From Coprobacillus sp. CAG:698 (lineage in GTDB: Bacteria; Bacillota_I; Bacilli_A; ML615J-28; CAG-698): a stretch of 64,000 nucleotides of DNA. Position 1 is the stretch's first letter. Every line of letters begins with the position of its first letter. The stretch is from the NCBI GenBank assembly GCA_000431235.1, contig HF988734.1:62001-126000 (forward strand). Direction: 5' to 3'. Below, piece by piece: positions 33,931 through 43,857 of the stretch. The notes beneath the pieces were generated by a model. The model was not told where the DNA came from. It saw nothing but the letters and a program-made list of their open reading frames with translations, and ran no database searches. Both the position numbers and the translations under genes were made by a program.

Positions 33931-36567
33931 ATGAAAAAAATAATTGCGATATTATTAACACTCGTATTAACAGTATCTTTAGTAGGTTGTACTAAAAACG
34001 ATAAAAAGAATCCTCAACTTACAAATGGTGCTCAAGAACTTAGCTCAATCACTGAAAATGGCGTTAAATATGTAGTTACAAACCAAGAAGCATATAATGC
34101 TTTAAAGGCACAATATGGTAGCACTATTCTAATTGATTTAATCGATACAAAATTAATGAGTACTCTTAAAAACAAAGATGGAAAAACATTCTTTGATGCA
34201 GTTTTAGATGAAGACATCGTTAAAGAAATCGATAAAGTTATGTATGGTGAAGATGAATTAACTGATAAAGAAAAAGATGAAAAGAAAAAAGATTTTCTTG
34301 AAAATTTATTCATTGGTAGCGGTATTATTACTGAAGATCCTTATGCAACAGAAGTAAAAGATAAATATCGTTTAGTTCTTGCTGAAAGAGCTTATGCTAA
34401 AGAATTATTAGCAAAAGATGTTAAGGAAAACGATGCTAAATACGAAGAATACGCTAAGTTAACAAAAGAAGAACAAGAACAAAAATTAAAAGATGAACCA
34501 AAAACTCCAACTGATTATTATTTTGCTGATTCAAAAATCCAAGCTAAATATGCAAAAGATGTTTATAGTAAATTTGAAGCAATAATTGTTCCATTTACTT
34601 CAAAACGTCAAGCTGAAATAGCATTAACACAAATTAACGTAACTGTTAAAGATGGTGTTTGGACTGATGGAACAAATGCATTATCAGCTCTTCAAGTTTT
34701 TGAAAAATTCATTGAACTTTATAAAGTTGTTTACGGATACAAAGTTACTGGTGAGTTAAATAAAGATAGTGAAGAATTCAAATTTAACGAAGGCGATTTA
34801 AATAGTAATATTCTAAAAGTCGTTAAAGATAAATTAGAAACATATACAGAAGATAGCAAGAATGAAGCACCTAAATGGTACACACCTAACGCAATCGAAA
34901 TTGGTTCAGGTAATGAAGCTATTTATGTATTAAAATTAAATGAAGAGTTAGCTACATCTTATGAAGATTTAGACGAAGCTGGCAAAAAAGCTCAAAGAGA
35001 AAAATATACTGATGCTTTAATTGATGAAACAGTTACATCTAATTATGTACTTGTAAAAATGGGTTTATTAAGAAAAGAACAAAATATAGTTATCTATGAT
35101 AGCGTTGTTGAAAACTTATATAGTAATGCAATGTCTAAGTTATCTGTAACATATGATAAAACAAAATTAGAAAGTGCTGAGTATGTTGCTGAAACAACTG
35201 ATATTAAAGTAACACCAAAAGATTTATATGATGCTATGCTTAAATATCAAGGTGCTGCTATTGTTATGGATAAACTTGTTGAAAAGAGAGCTTTATATAA
35301 TAAGAACTTCAATAAGTATTATGATATGAGCACTAACAAATGGTTAAATAATAATAAGAAAACTGAAATAACTGATTTAATTGAAGCTGAAAAGAAAAAC
35401 TTCAAAAATGGAAACTATAAAGATTATGGATATGATCCTAGTCAAATGAGTTGGACATTATTTATTAAATCATTATATACAGTTGAAAACGAAGATGAAT
35501 TAGTTCTTTCATTCTTAGCTGAATCTATTACAAAAGAATATGCTAAGAATATCAATAGATTTGCTGAACTAAACGATAAAGGCGAATTCGTACTTTCTAA
35601 CGATGCTGCACTAACTGATAACTATTGGCGTTTAATAAGCAATCAAATGGAAGCTGAAGCAAAGAAAAAATTCAGCGTTGAAGGAATTCATTTATTAGTA
35701 TCACACTATGATACAGTTGAAGATTATATCAGCGGAAGCAATATTGTTGATCCAGAAAAGTGGACAGAAGAACAAAGAGTAGCTGCTGAAAAATTAGTTA
35801 ACGAAGTTATTGCTTTCGTTAAAGATTCAAAGGGCTCATATGCTTCTCGTTTAGAAAGAATTGCAGAAGCTTTCAAATATGCTCCTGTTAAAAATGCTGA
35901 TGCAACATATGCTAATAACAAAGTTGCAAGAACAATCGTTAGTGATGGCGGTGCTGTTACAATTAACTTAAGTGAATATAAAGAAAAAGGTTTATATGTA
36001 AAATATGAATCATTAGGTGTTTTCGCTCAAGGTAAGATGGTTGAATCTTTCAATGATGCTGTTAAGAAAATTTGGGATGCAGATGCAGATAAAGACGTAT
36101 TCAATGACAAAGATCTTAATGATGTAGATAAAGTAACAGTTTTAGAAACTCCAATTAAGACTTCATTTGGATATCATGCATATATTAATATTGAAAGTAA
36201 AGAATTAAGTTCTTATATCAAAGTTATCACAGATTCTGTAGATGGTAAAACATTCCATAAATATCAATACGTACCAACTATGGATGAAGTTCGTAAGTAT
36301 GTTAAGAATACAAATACTACTGAAATAACTGAAAAAGTTAAAAATGCTATTAAGACATATTATACTCCAATAGCAGATGAATTAAGTGGTGATGCATTCT
36401 CATACATTATGATGGTTAATGCTTTAGAACAAGTTATAAGTTCTTATTCATCAACTGATAACGGAGTATCTCAAGATGCTTTAAAGAAATATATTGAATG
36501 TTATAAAGATTATACATTTAGTGATTTATTAAGTAATGTTACAGTTGATTATTTATATGTAAAATAA
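33931..36567 (+). CDS. second very large PrsA-like foldase lipoprotein
   Basis: An 878-residue paralogue of the preceding protein. The lipobox is SLVGC (Cys ~20). Shared blocks run in the same order: KDKYRLVLAERAYAKELL, AIIVPFTSKRQAEIAL, YGYDPSQMSWTLFIK, VEGIHLLVSHYDTVED, ESLGVFAQGKMVESFNDA and TSFGYHAYIN. The last three are the parvulin-like core, split by long insertions. AAGGAGG precedes the ATG at 33931, 13 bases after the first gene's stop, and a terminator follows, so the two form one operon. Tandem duplication followed by strong divergence is apparent. Confidence 0.77.
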   Translation: MKKIIAILLTLVLTVSLVGCTKNDKKNPQLTNGAQELSSITENGVKYVVTNQEAYNALKAQYGSTILIDLIDTKLMSTLKNKDGKTFFDAVLDEDIVKEIDKVMYGEDELTDKEKDEKKKDFLENLFIGSGIITEDPYATEVKDKYRLVLAERAYAKELLAKDVKENDAKYEEYAKLTKEEQEQKLKDEPKTPTDYYFADSKIQAKYAKDVYSKFEAIIVPFTSKRQAEIALTQINVTVKDGVWTDGTNALSALQVFEKFIELYKVVYGYKVTGELNKDSEEFKFNEGDLNSNILKVVKDKLETYTEDSKNEAPKWYTPNAIEIGSGNEAIYVLKLNEELATSYEDLDEAGKKAQREKYTDALIDETVTSNYVLVKMGLLRKEQNIVIYDSVVENLYSNAMSKLSVTYDKTKLESAEYVAETTDIKVTPKDLYDAMLKYQGAAIVMDKLVEKRALYNKNFNKYYDMSTNKWLNNNKKTEITDLIEAEKKNFKNGNYKDYGYDPSQMSWTLFIKSLYTVENEDELVLSFLAESITKEYAKNINRFAELNDKGEFVLSNDAALTDNYWRLISNQMEAEAKKKFSVEGIHLLVSHYDTVEDYISGSNIVDPEKWTEEQRVAAEKLVNEVIAFVKDSKGSYASRLERIAEAFKYAPVKNADATYANNKVARTIVSDGGAVTINLSEYKEKGLYVKYESLGVFAQGKMVESFNDAVKKIWDADADKDVFNDKDLNDVDKVTVLETPIKTSFGYHAYINIESKELSSYIKVITDSVDGKTFHKYQYVPTMDEVRKYVKNTNTTEITEKVKNAIKTYYTPIADELSGDAFSYIMMVNALEQVISSYSSTDNGVSQDALKKYIECYKDYTFSDLLSNVTVDYLYVK

Positions 36568-36575
36568 AAGTAAAT

Positions 36576-36614
36576 AGTTGTTACATAGCTTTATAGTTAT
36601 GTGACAACTTTTTT
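36576..36614 (+). terminator. intrinsic terminator of the prsA-like operon
   Basis: AGTTGTTACATA (36576-36587) pairs with TATGTGACAACT (36598-36609), one G-U wobble, followed by T residues. Confidence 0.88.
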
Positions 36615-36616
36615 CA

Positions 36617-36828
36617 TTAAATCATTTGCATCTGATTGTAATAATGAATTAATTGAATTTGTACCTGATGACCCTGAAAGAGAAGGATACACTTTTAAAG
36701 GATGGTACAAAGAAGCAGAGTGCACAAGCAAATGGGATTTTGAAATTGACATTGTTCCTAAAAAAGATAATGCAGAAGAATTTATAGAAACTAAATTATA
36801 TGCTAAGTGGGATAAAGTGAAAGATTAG
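36617..36828 (+). pseudogene. orphan InlB B-repeat (Listeria-Bacteroides repeat) fragment
   Basis: The open frame encodes about 70 residues with a single InlB B-repeat unit: PDDPEREGYTFKGWYKEAEC, then KWDFE and LYAKWDK. Such units normally occur in arrays at the C-terminus of secreted adhesins. The only start codon in frame is a GTG at 36601, which lies inside the preceding operon's terminator stem and has no ribosome site; there is no signal peptide. It looks like the decayed 3' end of a larger surface-protein gene, or a domain lost from the preceding lipoprotein gene. It ends at TAG 36826-36828. Confidence 0.65.
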
Positions 36829-36889
36829 AAATGTGAAAATTACAAAGTAATATATAAATATAGATAATATAAACAACATCCTTGTATAT

Positions 36890-36935
36890 AAGTCAATTAG
36901 TACTCAGATAATTTGGATATTCATTGACTTTTTTT
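36890..36935 (+). terminator. possible terminator upstream of walJ
   Basis: AAGTCAAT (36890-36897) pairs with ATTGACTT (36923-36930) over a long AT-rich loop and is followed by T7. The large loop makes it weaker than the others. Confidence 0.5.
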
Positions 36936-36938
36936 ATG

Positions 36939-36967
36939 TTGATAAAAGGATATATTTGTTGTATAAT
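36939..36967 (+). promoter_or_regulatory. sigmaA-type promoter of the walJ operon
   Basis: TTGATA (36939-36944), 17-base spacer, TATAAT (36962-36967), 25 bases before the walJ ATG. Confidence 0.8.
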
Positions 36968-36992
36968 ATTTATATTAGGAGAAAAAAAGTTT

Positions 36993-37760
36993 ATGAAAGT
37001 ATGTGTTTTATCTAGCGGTTCAAAAGGTAATATGACTTATGTAGAAGGTGGGAATACTCGTTTATTGATTGATGCGGGGATTACCTTGACTAATGCATGT
37101 AGAAGGAATCCTAATTTACCATTAGACAAAGTTACAGATATTATTGTTACTCATGAACATGGGGATCATGTAGGATACTTAGATACTATATCAAAGAAAA
37201 CAAAGGCTAATATTTATATTTCTAAAAAAAGCTTTTTAGGTTTAAAACCAGCATTTAGAGATAAGTTCGTTGGAAAAAAGATATGTTTCATAGAACCAGA
37301 AGCAAAGTATAAAATAGGTGATTTGGATGTTTATACATTTAAACTAAATCATGATTGCATGGAAGTGTTAGGATATGTAATTTCATATGAAGGAAAAAGC
37401 GTAGGGTACTTTACTGATACTGGAATTATGCCTGACAAATATTTGCCATATTTAAGTGGTTTAGATGTTCTTATCATTGAAGCTAACCATAATGTTGAAA
37501 AGTTACTTAATAGTAATCGTGACTATAGTTTGATTAATCGTATATTAAGTACTGAAGGACATATTTCTAATCAAAAATGTTATGAAATATTAAAATCTGT
37601 TTTAAACGAAAAGAATAAATATGTTATTTTAGCTCATATAAGTGAAGATTGTAACTCTGAACAATGCTTATATGAAGAAATTATAAACAAATTATACAAT
37701 TTTAAAGGTACTATTCTTATTGCAAGCCAATATGAAGCTAGTGAGGTAATAGAACTATGA
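36993..37760 (+). CDS. walJ: metallo-beta-lactamase-fold hydrolase WalJ (YycJ)
   Basis: A 255-residue MBL-fold protein. The metal motif THEHGDHVGYL (~57-67), the later FKLNHDC and FTDTGIMPD, and the closing AHISED are typical of WalJ, thought to act on DNA ends and linked genetically to the WalKR wall-homeostasis system. The N-terminus VCVLSSGSKGNMTYVE is the family signature. The ATG at 36993 follows AGGAG by 13 bases; an upstream in-frame ATG would sit before the promoter. Its stop overlaps rlmH by 4 bases, in keeping with the B. subtilis walJ-rlmH region. walR, walK and htrA are not present here. Confidence 0.92.
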   Translation: MKVCVLSSGSKGNMTYVEGGNTRLLIDAGITLTNACRRNPNLPLDKVTDIIVTHEHGDHVGYLDTISKKTKANIYISKKSFLGLKPAFRDKFVGKKICFIEPEAKYKIGDLDVYTFKLNHDCMEVLGYVISYEGKSVGYFTDTGIMPDKYLPYLSGLDVLIIEANHNVEKLLNSNRDYSLINRILSTEGHISNQKCYEILKSVLNEKNKYVILAHISEDCNSEQCLYEEIINKLYNFKGTILIASQYEASEVIEL

Positions 37761-38221
37761 TTTCTTTAGATCTTGTTTGTGTTGGTAAAATTAAAGAAAA
37801 GTATTTAGATGATGCAATAATCGAATATTTGAAAAGAATTAAGCCTTATTGCAATTTCAAAATAACAGAAATCAAAGAGATAAATACACCTGATATGAAT
37901 AAAAATTTGCTTGAAGAAGGAAAAAATATTCTTCAGTGTATAAGTGATAATGATTATGTAATAACTTTAGAAATAGATGGCAAGATGCTAGATAGTGTAG
38001 CTTATTCAAAACTAATAGAAAATCATTACACATATGATAATCGTAAGATTATTTTTGTTATCGGAAGTAGTGACGGATTATCAAAGGATGTTAAAGAAAG
38101 AAGTAATTATAAGCTAAGCTTTTCAAAGATGACTTTCCCTCACCAGTTAATGAGAGTTATCTTTTTAGAACAAACATATCGAGCTTTTGCGATAATGAAT
38201 AATATAAAGTATCATAAATAG
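37757..38221 (+). CDS. rlmH: 23S rRNA pseudouridine-1915 N3-methyltransferase
   Basis: RlmH methylates pseudouridine 1915 in helix 69 of 23S rRNA on the assembled 70S ribosome. The 154-residue SPOUT protein has [21 protein letters not shown] (here ~6-26), the SAM-binding [10 protein letters not shown] (~103-112), and the C-terminal knot [27 protein letters not shown] block (~122-144). It is the same gene known as orfX in staphylococci. It overlaps walJ by 4 bases and precedes uvrB by 11. Confidence 0.95.
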   Translation: MISLDLVCVGKIKEKYLDDAIIEYLKRIKPYCNFKITEIKEINTPDMNKNLLEEGKNILQCISDNDYVITLEIDGKMLDSVAYSKLIENHYTYDNRKIIFVIGSSDGLSKDVKERSNYKLSFSKMTFPHQLMRVIFLEQTYRAFAIMNNIKYHK

Positions 38222-38232
38222 GTGGTGAAAAT

Positions 38233-40203
38233 ATGCCTTTTGAATTAGTTAGTAAATATAGTGGTGCTGGAGATCAAGTACAAGCAATCGAAAAGTTAAC
38301 CGAAGGAATTAATGATGGATTGCATGCAATGACACTTTTGGGTGCTACAGGAACAGGTAAGACGTTTACTATTGCTAATGTAATAAAAAACACAGGTAAG
38401 AAAACAATTGTACTAGCTCATAATAAGACATTAGCTGGGCAACTATATAGTGAACTAAAAGCTTTTTTTCCAAATAACCATGTTGAATATTTTATTTCTT
38501 ATTATGATTACTATCAACCAGAAGCTTACGTTGCCAGCAAGGATTTATATATTGAAAAAGATTCAAGTATCAATGATGATATTGACCAAATGCGTCATAG
38601 TGCTGTAAGTAGTTTACTCACGTATGATGATGTCATTGTTGTTGCGAGCGTTTCTTGCATCTATGATATAGGTGACCCTAATGACTATCGTGAGAATATG
38701 TTAGTTTTAAAAGAAGGAATGAGTTATCCTTTAAAGGAACTCTTTGAAAAACTAATATCGATGCAATATGTTCGTAATGATTATGATATTTCTAGAGGAA
38801 CATTTAGAGTTCGTGGTGATACAGTTGATATCTTTCCAACATATGAAAAAAATCAAGGAATTCGTTTAGAGTTCTTTGATGATGAACTTGAGAAAATTAA
38901 AATTATTGAAAGTGTTTCTGGAAAGGTGCTTTCCTCAAAAAAAGTTATTACTATAAATCCAGCAACATTATTTTCTGTTAATAATGATAAATTAAAAGAA
39001 GCAATTAGAAGAATAAAAGAAGAAATGGAAGAGCAAGTAAAATTCTTCGAAGATAGAAAACTTTTACTTGAGGCTGAACGAATTAGAAAACGTACAATGT
39101 ATGATATAGAAATGCTTGAAGAGATAGGATATTGTACGGGAATAGAAAATTACTCAAGACATTTAAGTTTACGTGCTGAGGGAGAAAAACCTTATACGTT
39201 ACTAGATTTCTTTGGTGATGATTATTTAATGGTAATTGATGAGTCTCATGTAACATTGCCTCAGGTTAGAGCTATGTATAATGGTGACAGATCACGAATA
39301 ATGAGTCTTGTTGAGAATGGTTTCAGATTACCTTCTGCCCTTGATAATCGTCCTCTAACGTTTGATGAGTTTGAACAGCTAATTAGACAGGTAATCTTTG
39401 TAAGTGCAACACCGGGCGAATATGAGCGTGAAAATGGGGAAATTGTCGAACAAATCATTAGACCAACAGGGCTATTAGATCCTCTTATTGAAATAAGACC
39501 AATAAACGGACAAATTGATGATTTAATAAGAGAAATTCGCACTCGAAAGGCAAAAAATGAAAGAACTCTTATTCTAACACTTACGATTCAAATGAGTGAA
39601 GACTTAACAAATTATTTGAAAGATTTAAACATTAAAGTGGCTTATTTGCATTCTGAAGTAAAATCATTAGAAAGATTAGAAGTAATTAGAAAACTAAGGC
39701 AAGGAGTATACGATTGCTTAGTTGGCATTAATCTTTTAAGAGAAGGATTAGACATTCCGGAAGTTTCATTAATAGCAATTTTAGATGCTGATAAAGAAGG
39801 ATTCTTAAGAAGCACAACTTCCTTAATTCAAATTATAGGTAGAGCTGCTAGAAATGCAAATGGTAAAGTTATTATGTATGCTGATAAAATTACCGATTCA
39901 ATGCAATATGCTATTACAGAAACTAATCGAAGAAGAGAAATTCAAGATGAATACAATAAAAAACATAATATCATCCCGAAGACAATATATAAAGACATAT
40001 CTGATTCAATTGTTATAACGCAAACAGAAGCGATAGATAAAGTAGATGTTGATTTAAATGATATGTCTAATATGAGCGCTTTAGAAAAAAAGAATTTAAT
40101 AACAAAATTAGAAAAACAAATGAAAGATGCTGCTAAGGAATTAAATTTTGAGGAAGCTATGGCATTAAGAGATTTAATTCTAGAAATAAAGAGCACATTA
40201 TAG
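38233..40203 (+). CDS. uvrB: excinuclease ABC subunit B
   Basis: UvrB is the damage-verifying helicase of nucleotide excision repair. The 656-residue protein is complete: [16 protein letters not shown] (Walker A), the beta-hairpin [31 protein letters not shown], the SATPGEYE motif, [20 protein letters not shown] and [10 protein letters not shown] (motifs V-VI), and the C-terminal UVR domain [24 protein letters not shown] precedes the ATG. uvrA, the usual partner, is not next to it; mnmA follows after 7 bases. Confidence 0.97.
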   Translation: MPFELVSKYSGAGDQVQAIEKLTEGINDGLHAMTLLGATGTGKTFTIANVIKNTGKKTIVLAHNKTLAGQLYSELKAFFPNNHVEYFISYYDYYQPEAYVASKDLYIEKDSSINDDIDQMRHSAVSSLLTYDDVIVVASVSCIYDIGDPNDYRENMLVLKEGMSYPLKELFEKLISMQYVRNDYDISRGTFRVRGDTVDIFPTYEKNQGIRLEFFDDELEKIKIIESVSGKVLSSKKVITINPATLFSVNNDKLKEAIRRIKEEMEEQVKFFEDRKLLLEAERIRKRTMYDIEMLEEIGYCTGIENYSRHLSLRAEGEKPYTLLDFFGDDYLMVIDESHVTLPQVRAMYNGDRSRIMSLVENGFRLPSALDNRPLTFDEFEQLIRQVIFVSATPGEYERENGEIVEQIIRPTGLLDPLIEIRPINGQIDDLIREIRTRKAKNERTLILTLTIQMSEDLTNYLKDLNIKVAYLHSEVKSLERLEVIRKLRQGVYDCLVGINLLREGLDIPEVSLIAILDADKEGFLRSTTSLIQIIGRAARNANGKVIMYADKITDSMQYAITETNRRREIQDEYNKKHNIIPKTIYKDISDSIVITQTEAIDKVDVDLNDMSNMSALEKKNLITKLEKQMKDAAKELNFEEAMALRDLILEIKSTL

Positions 40204-40210
40204 GTGTAAT

Positions 40211-41323
40211 ATGAAGAAAAAAGTAGTTGTTGGATTAAGTGGTGGAGTTGATTCCGCAGTAGCTGTAATTATCCTTCAAAAAGCCGGTTATGAGGTTGAA
40301 GGTATGTTTATGAGAAACTGGGATTCTCTACTTAATAATGATGTTTTAGGTAATCCTCATACCTTAGATTCAGTTTGTCCTCAAGAAGTTGATTATATGG
40401 ATGCTGTAAGAGTTTCAGAAAAGCTGGGAATTAAACTTCACCGAGTTGATTTTGTTATGGAATATTGGGATCGTGTATTCACATATTTTCTTGATGAATA
40501 CAAAAATTATCGTACACCAAATCCTGATATCCTATGTAATAAAGAAATCAAATTTAAGGCATTTCTTGAGAAAGCTATGGAAATGGGCTATGATTACATT
40601 GCAATGGGACATTATGCAAGAATAACTCATGATCCTTTAAAAATATATAAAGGTTTAGATAGTAATAAAGATCAAACATATTTCCTTTCACAACTTTCGA
40701 AAGAACAATTAGATAAAGCTTTATTTCCAATTGGCGATTTAACAAAAAAAGAAGTGCGTGAAATTGCCAAAGAATATGGATTAGAAGTTGCTACAAAGAA
40801 AGACTCAACTGGAGTGTGCTTTATAGGTGAAAGAAATTTCAAGCAATTTTTAGAAAATTATTTGCCAGCGCAAAAAGGAAATATGGAAACACTAGATGGT
40901 GAAGTTGTTGGCACACATGATGGAATAATGTACTATACAATAGGACAACGCCACGGATTAGGCCTTGGTGGTGAAGGTGATCCATGGTTTGTCCTTGGTA
41001 AAGACGTAAAGAGAAACGTCTTATATGTGGGTAGAGGTGCAAACAATGATTATTTGTATTCAAATAGATGCATTGTAAGCAAAATTAATTGGCTTGGAGA
41101 GCCATTCACAGAAAGAAAAATCAATGTAAAATTTAGATATCGTAGTAAAGATATTGAAGCTACACTAAGAAATTTAGGTGATGGTAGATTCGAAATATTA
41201 TACCCACAAATGTTTAAAGCAGTAACCCCAGGACAAGCAGCAGTCTTCTATGATGGAGATGAAATGTTAGGTGGTTCAACAATTGATGAAGTATATATGA
41301 ATAATGAAAGAAGAAAATATTAA
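40211..41323 (+). CDS. mnmA: tRNA-specific 2-thiouridylase
   Basis: MnmA puts sulphur on U34 of tRNA-Lys, -Glu and -Gln. The 370-residue protein has the PP-loop VVGLSGGVDSAVA (~4-16), the catalytic cysteine of TPNPDILCNKEIKF (~98-111), the second one in DSTGVCFIGER, the tRNA-binding loop TIGQRHGLGLGG and a C-terminal beta domain. GTGTAAT is a weak ribosome site. recD2 begins 2 bases after the stop, in line with the B. subtilis trmU-yrrB-yrrC order without the TPR gene yrrB. Confidence 0.96.
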   Translation: MKKKVVVGLSGGVDSAVAVIILQKAGYEVEGMFMRNWDSLLNNDVLGNPHTLDSVCPQEVDYMDAVRVSEKLGIKLHRVDFVMEYWDRVFTYFLDEYKNYRTPNPDILCNKEIKFKAFLEKAMEMGYDYIAMGHYARITHDPLKIYKGLDSNKDQTYFLSQLSKEQLDKALFPIGDLTKKEVREIAKEYGLEVATKKDSTGVCFIGERNFKQFLENYLPAQKGNMETLDGEVVGTHDGIMYYTIGQRHGLGLGGEGDPWFVLGKDVKRNVLYVGRGANNDYLYSNRCIVSKINWLGEPFTERKINVKFRYRSKDIEATLRNLGDGRFEILYPQMFKAVTPGQAAVFYDGDEMLGGSTIDEVYMNNERRKY

Positions 41324-41325
41324 AA

Positions 41326-43566
41326 ATGGAAAAATTAGAAGGAACTATTGAAAAAATATTATTCAAAAACGAAGAAAATGGTTATGCTGTGTTAAGGATC
41401 AAATTAGATTATACTAAGAAAAAAATGGCAAAGTATAAAGATATTTTATATACTAATCTCTTAACAGTTACATCATTTTTTGATCGCTTTCCCGTAATAG
41501 GAGAACAATTAGAATTTCAAGGTGACTTCGAAGAAAGTAAATATGGGATTCAGTTTAAAGCCCAATCATACTCACGAATAAATGAGGATACTCTTGAAAC
41601 AGTAATAGCATACCTTTCGAGTGACTATTTTCCGGGAATTGGTAAAAAAATTGCCGCAAAGATATTTGAAGTAATCGGAAAAAATTGTTTAGAAAAAATC
41701 AGAAAAGATAAAAATATCTTAGATAAAGTAGATGGTTTAACGCTAATTCAAAAGGATACTATCTATAAAGGACTTATCGATAATAAAAAGAAAGAAAAAG
41801 ATACGCTTGATTATATAAACATGGGTTTTACTATCCAAATGGCCCAAAGAATATTAACTGAACTAACAAAAGAAGAAATAGAAGTAGCCAAAGAAAATCC
41901 TTACCTGTTAATAGATAAAGTTGAAGGCATTGGGTTTTTAAAAGCTGATAAAATAGCTTTAGCAATGGGCATAAGCGAACACGATCCTCTAAGAATAAAA
42001 GCATGTCTTAAATTTATTATCGATAGAATGACCTTTGAAACTGGGAATTGCTATTTAGAAAAAGATAAACTTCTAATTACTGTAAATAAATATATAAAGT
42101 TAGACAGTGAAGATTACGAAAAATATTTAAATATTCTTGAAACCGATGGAAAAATTTATATTGATGAATCTAACGTTTATGAATATTCTTTATATGAATC
42201 TGAAGGAAAATTAGCTGCAATTATAGCTTCTTTAATAATACATAATCACGAAAGCCTAAATAAAGAAGTTATTATTGATAAACTTGAAAAAGTAAAAAAA
42301 GAATTAAAAATCGAATATAGTCCCAAACAAGAAGAAGCCATTATCAATGCCTTTATAGAAAAAATAATGGTTATAACTGGTGGACCAGGTACTGGAAAAA
42401 CAACAATCGTGGAAGGGATTATAGACTTATACAAAAAACTATACCCATCACCAAATTTAACGGAAGAAGTATATCTACTAGCACCAACTGGTAGAGCCAG
42501 TAAAAGATTAGCTGAAGTAACAAAAATGCCTGCACAAACAATTCATAAGTTTTTAGCATATGATGGCAAAACATTTCATAATAATGAAAATAATCCCATT
42601 AATGCTAAACTTGTCATAATTGATGAAATGTCAATGGTAGATGTTGTGCTAGCATGTAAATTATTTTCGGCCTTAACAAATGAAACTAGAATTATAATTG
42701 TTGGAGACGTTGATCAAATTCCTTCTGTCTCACCAGGTAATGTTCTTGAAGATATAATTAAAACCGGAAAAATAAAAACTATAAAATTAGATAAAATTCA
42801 TAGACAAGCCCAAGATTCATCAATCATACGCCTTGCTCATGAAGTCAATCACGGAATAATACCTTTAGATTTATTTGAGAAACAAAAAGATCGAAATTTT
42901 ATTAATATAGATGATGAAAATATTATTATAAATAGTTTAAAGAAAATAATACACAAAGCTATAGAACAAAATATGAGTATCTTTAAAGATATACAAGTAT
43001 TAATCCCAATGTATAAACGTCCTTTAGGAATTGATAATATTAATAACATTCTTCAAGAAGAATTTAATCCATTAAATGATGCTAATAATGAAATAGTTTT
43101 TGGTAAACAAAAATTTCGAATTAATGATAAAGTTATTCAGTTAGTAAACAGGAATGATGATAATATTATGAATGGTGATATAGGAATAGTAGAATCATTT
43201 ATATATGATGAAAATAAAATAATTGGGATGTTTGTGAAATTCGATAATGGTCTTGTTGAATACACAAAAGATAATTATGAAGAATTAAAATTAGCATATG
43301 CAATTTCAATACATAAATCGCAAGGTAGTGAATTCAATACGACTATCATACCTTTTTCTAAAAGCTATTCAATAATGCTTAAAAGAAGACTATATTACAC
43401 AGCAATTACACGAGCTAAGAAATTCTTAATAATGATAGGAAGCTTCGAAGCTTTTAAAATGGCAGTTAGTAATACGGATTATTCACGAAATACGAAATTA
43501 AAAGAAAAAATTTTAGAAGCAATTAATAACTATGAACAAGAAATAAAACACCTCAAAAAAGAATAA
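41326..43566 (+). CDS. recD2: RecD2-type ATP-dependent DNA helicase
   Basis: RecD2 (YrrC) is a 5'-3' helicase of RecBC-less bacteria, active in recombination and fork maintenance. The 746-residue protein has the OB-like N-terminal domain (EGTIEKILFKNEENGYAVLR), helix-hairpin-helix repeats (YFPGIGKKIAAKIF, VEGIGFLKADKIALAMGI), Walker A ITGGPGTGKTTIVEG (~349-356), Walker B LVIIDEMSMVDV, GDVDQIPSVSPG, and the C-terminal SIHKSQGSEF with YTAITRAKK. It is at the end of the uvrB-mnmA-recD2 run. Confidence 0.95.
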   Translation: MEKLEGTIEKILFKNEENGYAVLRIKLDYTKKKMAKYKDILYTNLLTVTSFFDRFPVIGEQLEFQGDFEESKYGIQFKAQSYSRINEDTLETVIAYLSSDYFPGIGKKIAAKIFEVIGKNCLEKIRKDKNILDKVDGLTLIQKDTIYKGLIDNKKKEKDTLDYINMGFTIQMAQRILTELTKEEIEVAKENPYLLIDKVEGIGFLKADKIALAMGISEHDPLRIKACLKFIIDRMTFETGNCYLEKDKLLITVNKYIKLDSEDYEKYLNILETDGKIYIDESNVYEYSLYESEGKLAAIIASLIIHNHESLNKEVIIDKLEKVKKELKIEYSPKQEEAIINAFIEKIMVITGGPGTGKTTIVEGIIDLYKKLYPSPNLTEEVYLLAPTGRASKRLAEVTKMPAQTIHKFLAYDGKTFHNNENNPINAKLVIIDEMSMVDVVLACKLFSALTNETRIIIVGDVDQIPSVSPGNVLEDIIKTGKIKTIKLDKIHRQAQDSSIIRLAHEVNHGIIPLDLFEKQKDRNFINIDDENIIINSLKKIIHKAIEQNMSIFKDIQVLIPMYKRPLGIDNINNILQEEFNPLNDANNEIVFGKQKFRINDKVIQLVNRNDDNIMNGDIGIVESFIYDENKIIGMFVKFDNGLVEYTKDNYEELKLAYAISIHKSQGSEFNTTIIPFSKSYSIMLKRRLYYTAITRAKKFLIMIGSFEAFKMAVSNTDYSRNTKLKEKILEAINNYEQEIKHLKKE

Positions 43567-43625
43567 AAATTATATTTTTGGAAATAATAATATTAAAGTA
43601 GAAAATTAGTGAGGTGAAAATAGTT

Positions 43626-43778
43626 ATGAAAAAAGCTATCGCATATATGATGATTGGTGCAGCAACTTATGGAGTCATAAGTATGATGGTTTGTAAGAAA
43701 AATTCTATCGAAAAAAAGTTAAAAAAATTAAAGAAAAATGGTATGGATGCATACAATAAAGTAAAAACAATTCTCTGA
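43626..43778 (+). CDS. 50-residue small membrane-associated protein
   Basis: A short ORF with a well-placed GAGGTG (9-10 bases upstream) and a tight terminator directly after its TGA. The product starts MKKAIAYMMIGAATYGVISM (a single hydrophobic span, ~4-22), then a very basic tail with KKLKKLKKN-like runs. No family is recognised. It resembles the small YtxH/YqzM-type proteins in size only; in B. subtilis yqzM lies near comEC, but homology cannot be claimed. Confidence 0.72.
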   Translation: MKKAIAYMMIGAATYGVISMMVCKKNSIEKKLKKLKKNGMDAYNKVKTIL

Positions 43779-43808
43779 ATGTCTATCGCTTATGATAGGC
43801 ATTTTTTT
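43779..43808 (+). terminator. intrinsic terminator after the 50-residue ORF
   Basis: ATGTCTATC pairs with GATAGGCAT (one G-U) around a short loop and is followed by seven T residues. Confidence 0.88.
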
Positions 43809-43857
43809 AAAGCAAAAAAACTAATAAACAGTTAATATGTAAGTGGAAGGTGATAAA

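Noticed and set aside
36601..36828. A complete gene starting at GTG 36601
   Set aside because: The GTG lies in the 3' arm of the prsA-operon terminator and has no ribosome site, so the frame is treated as a remnant.
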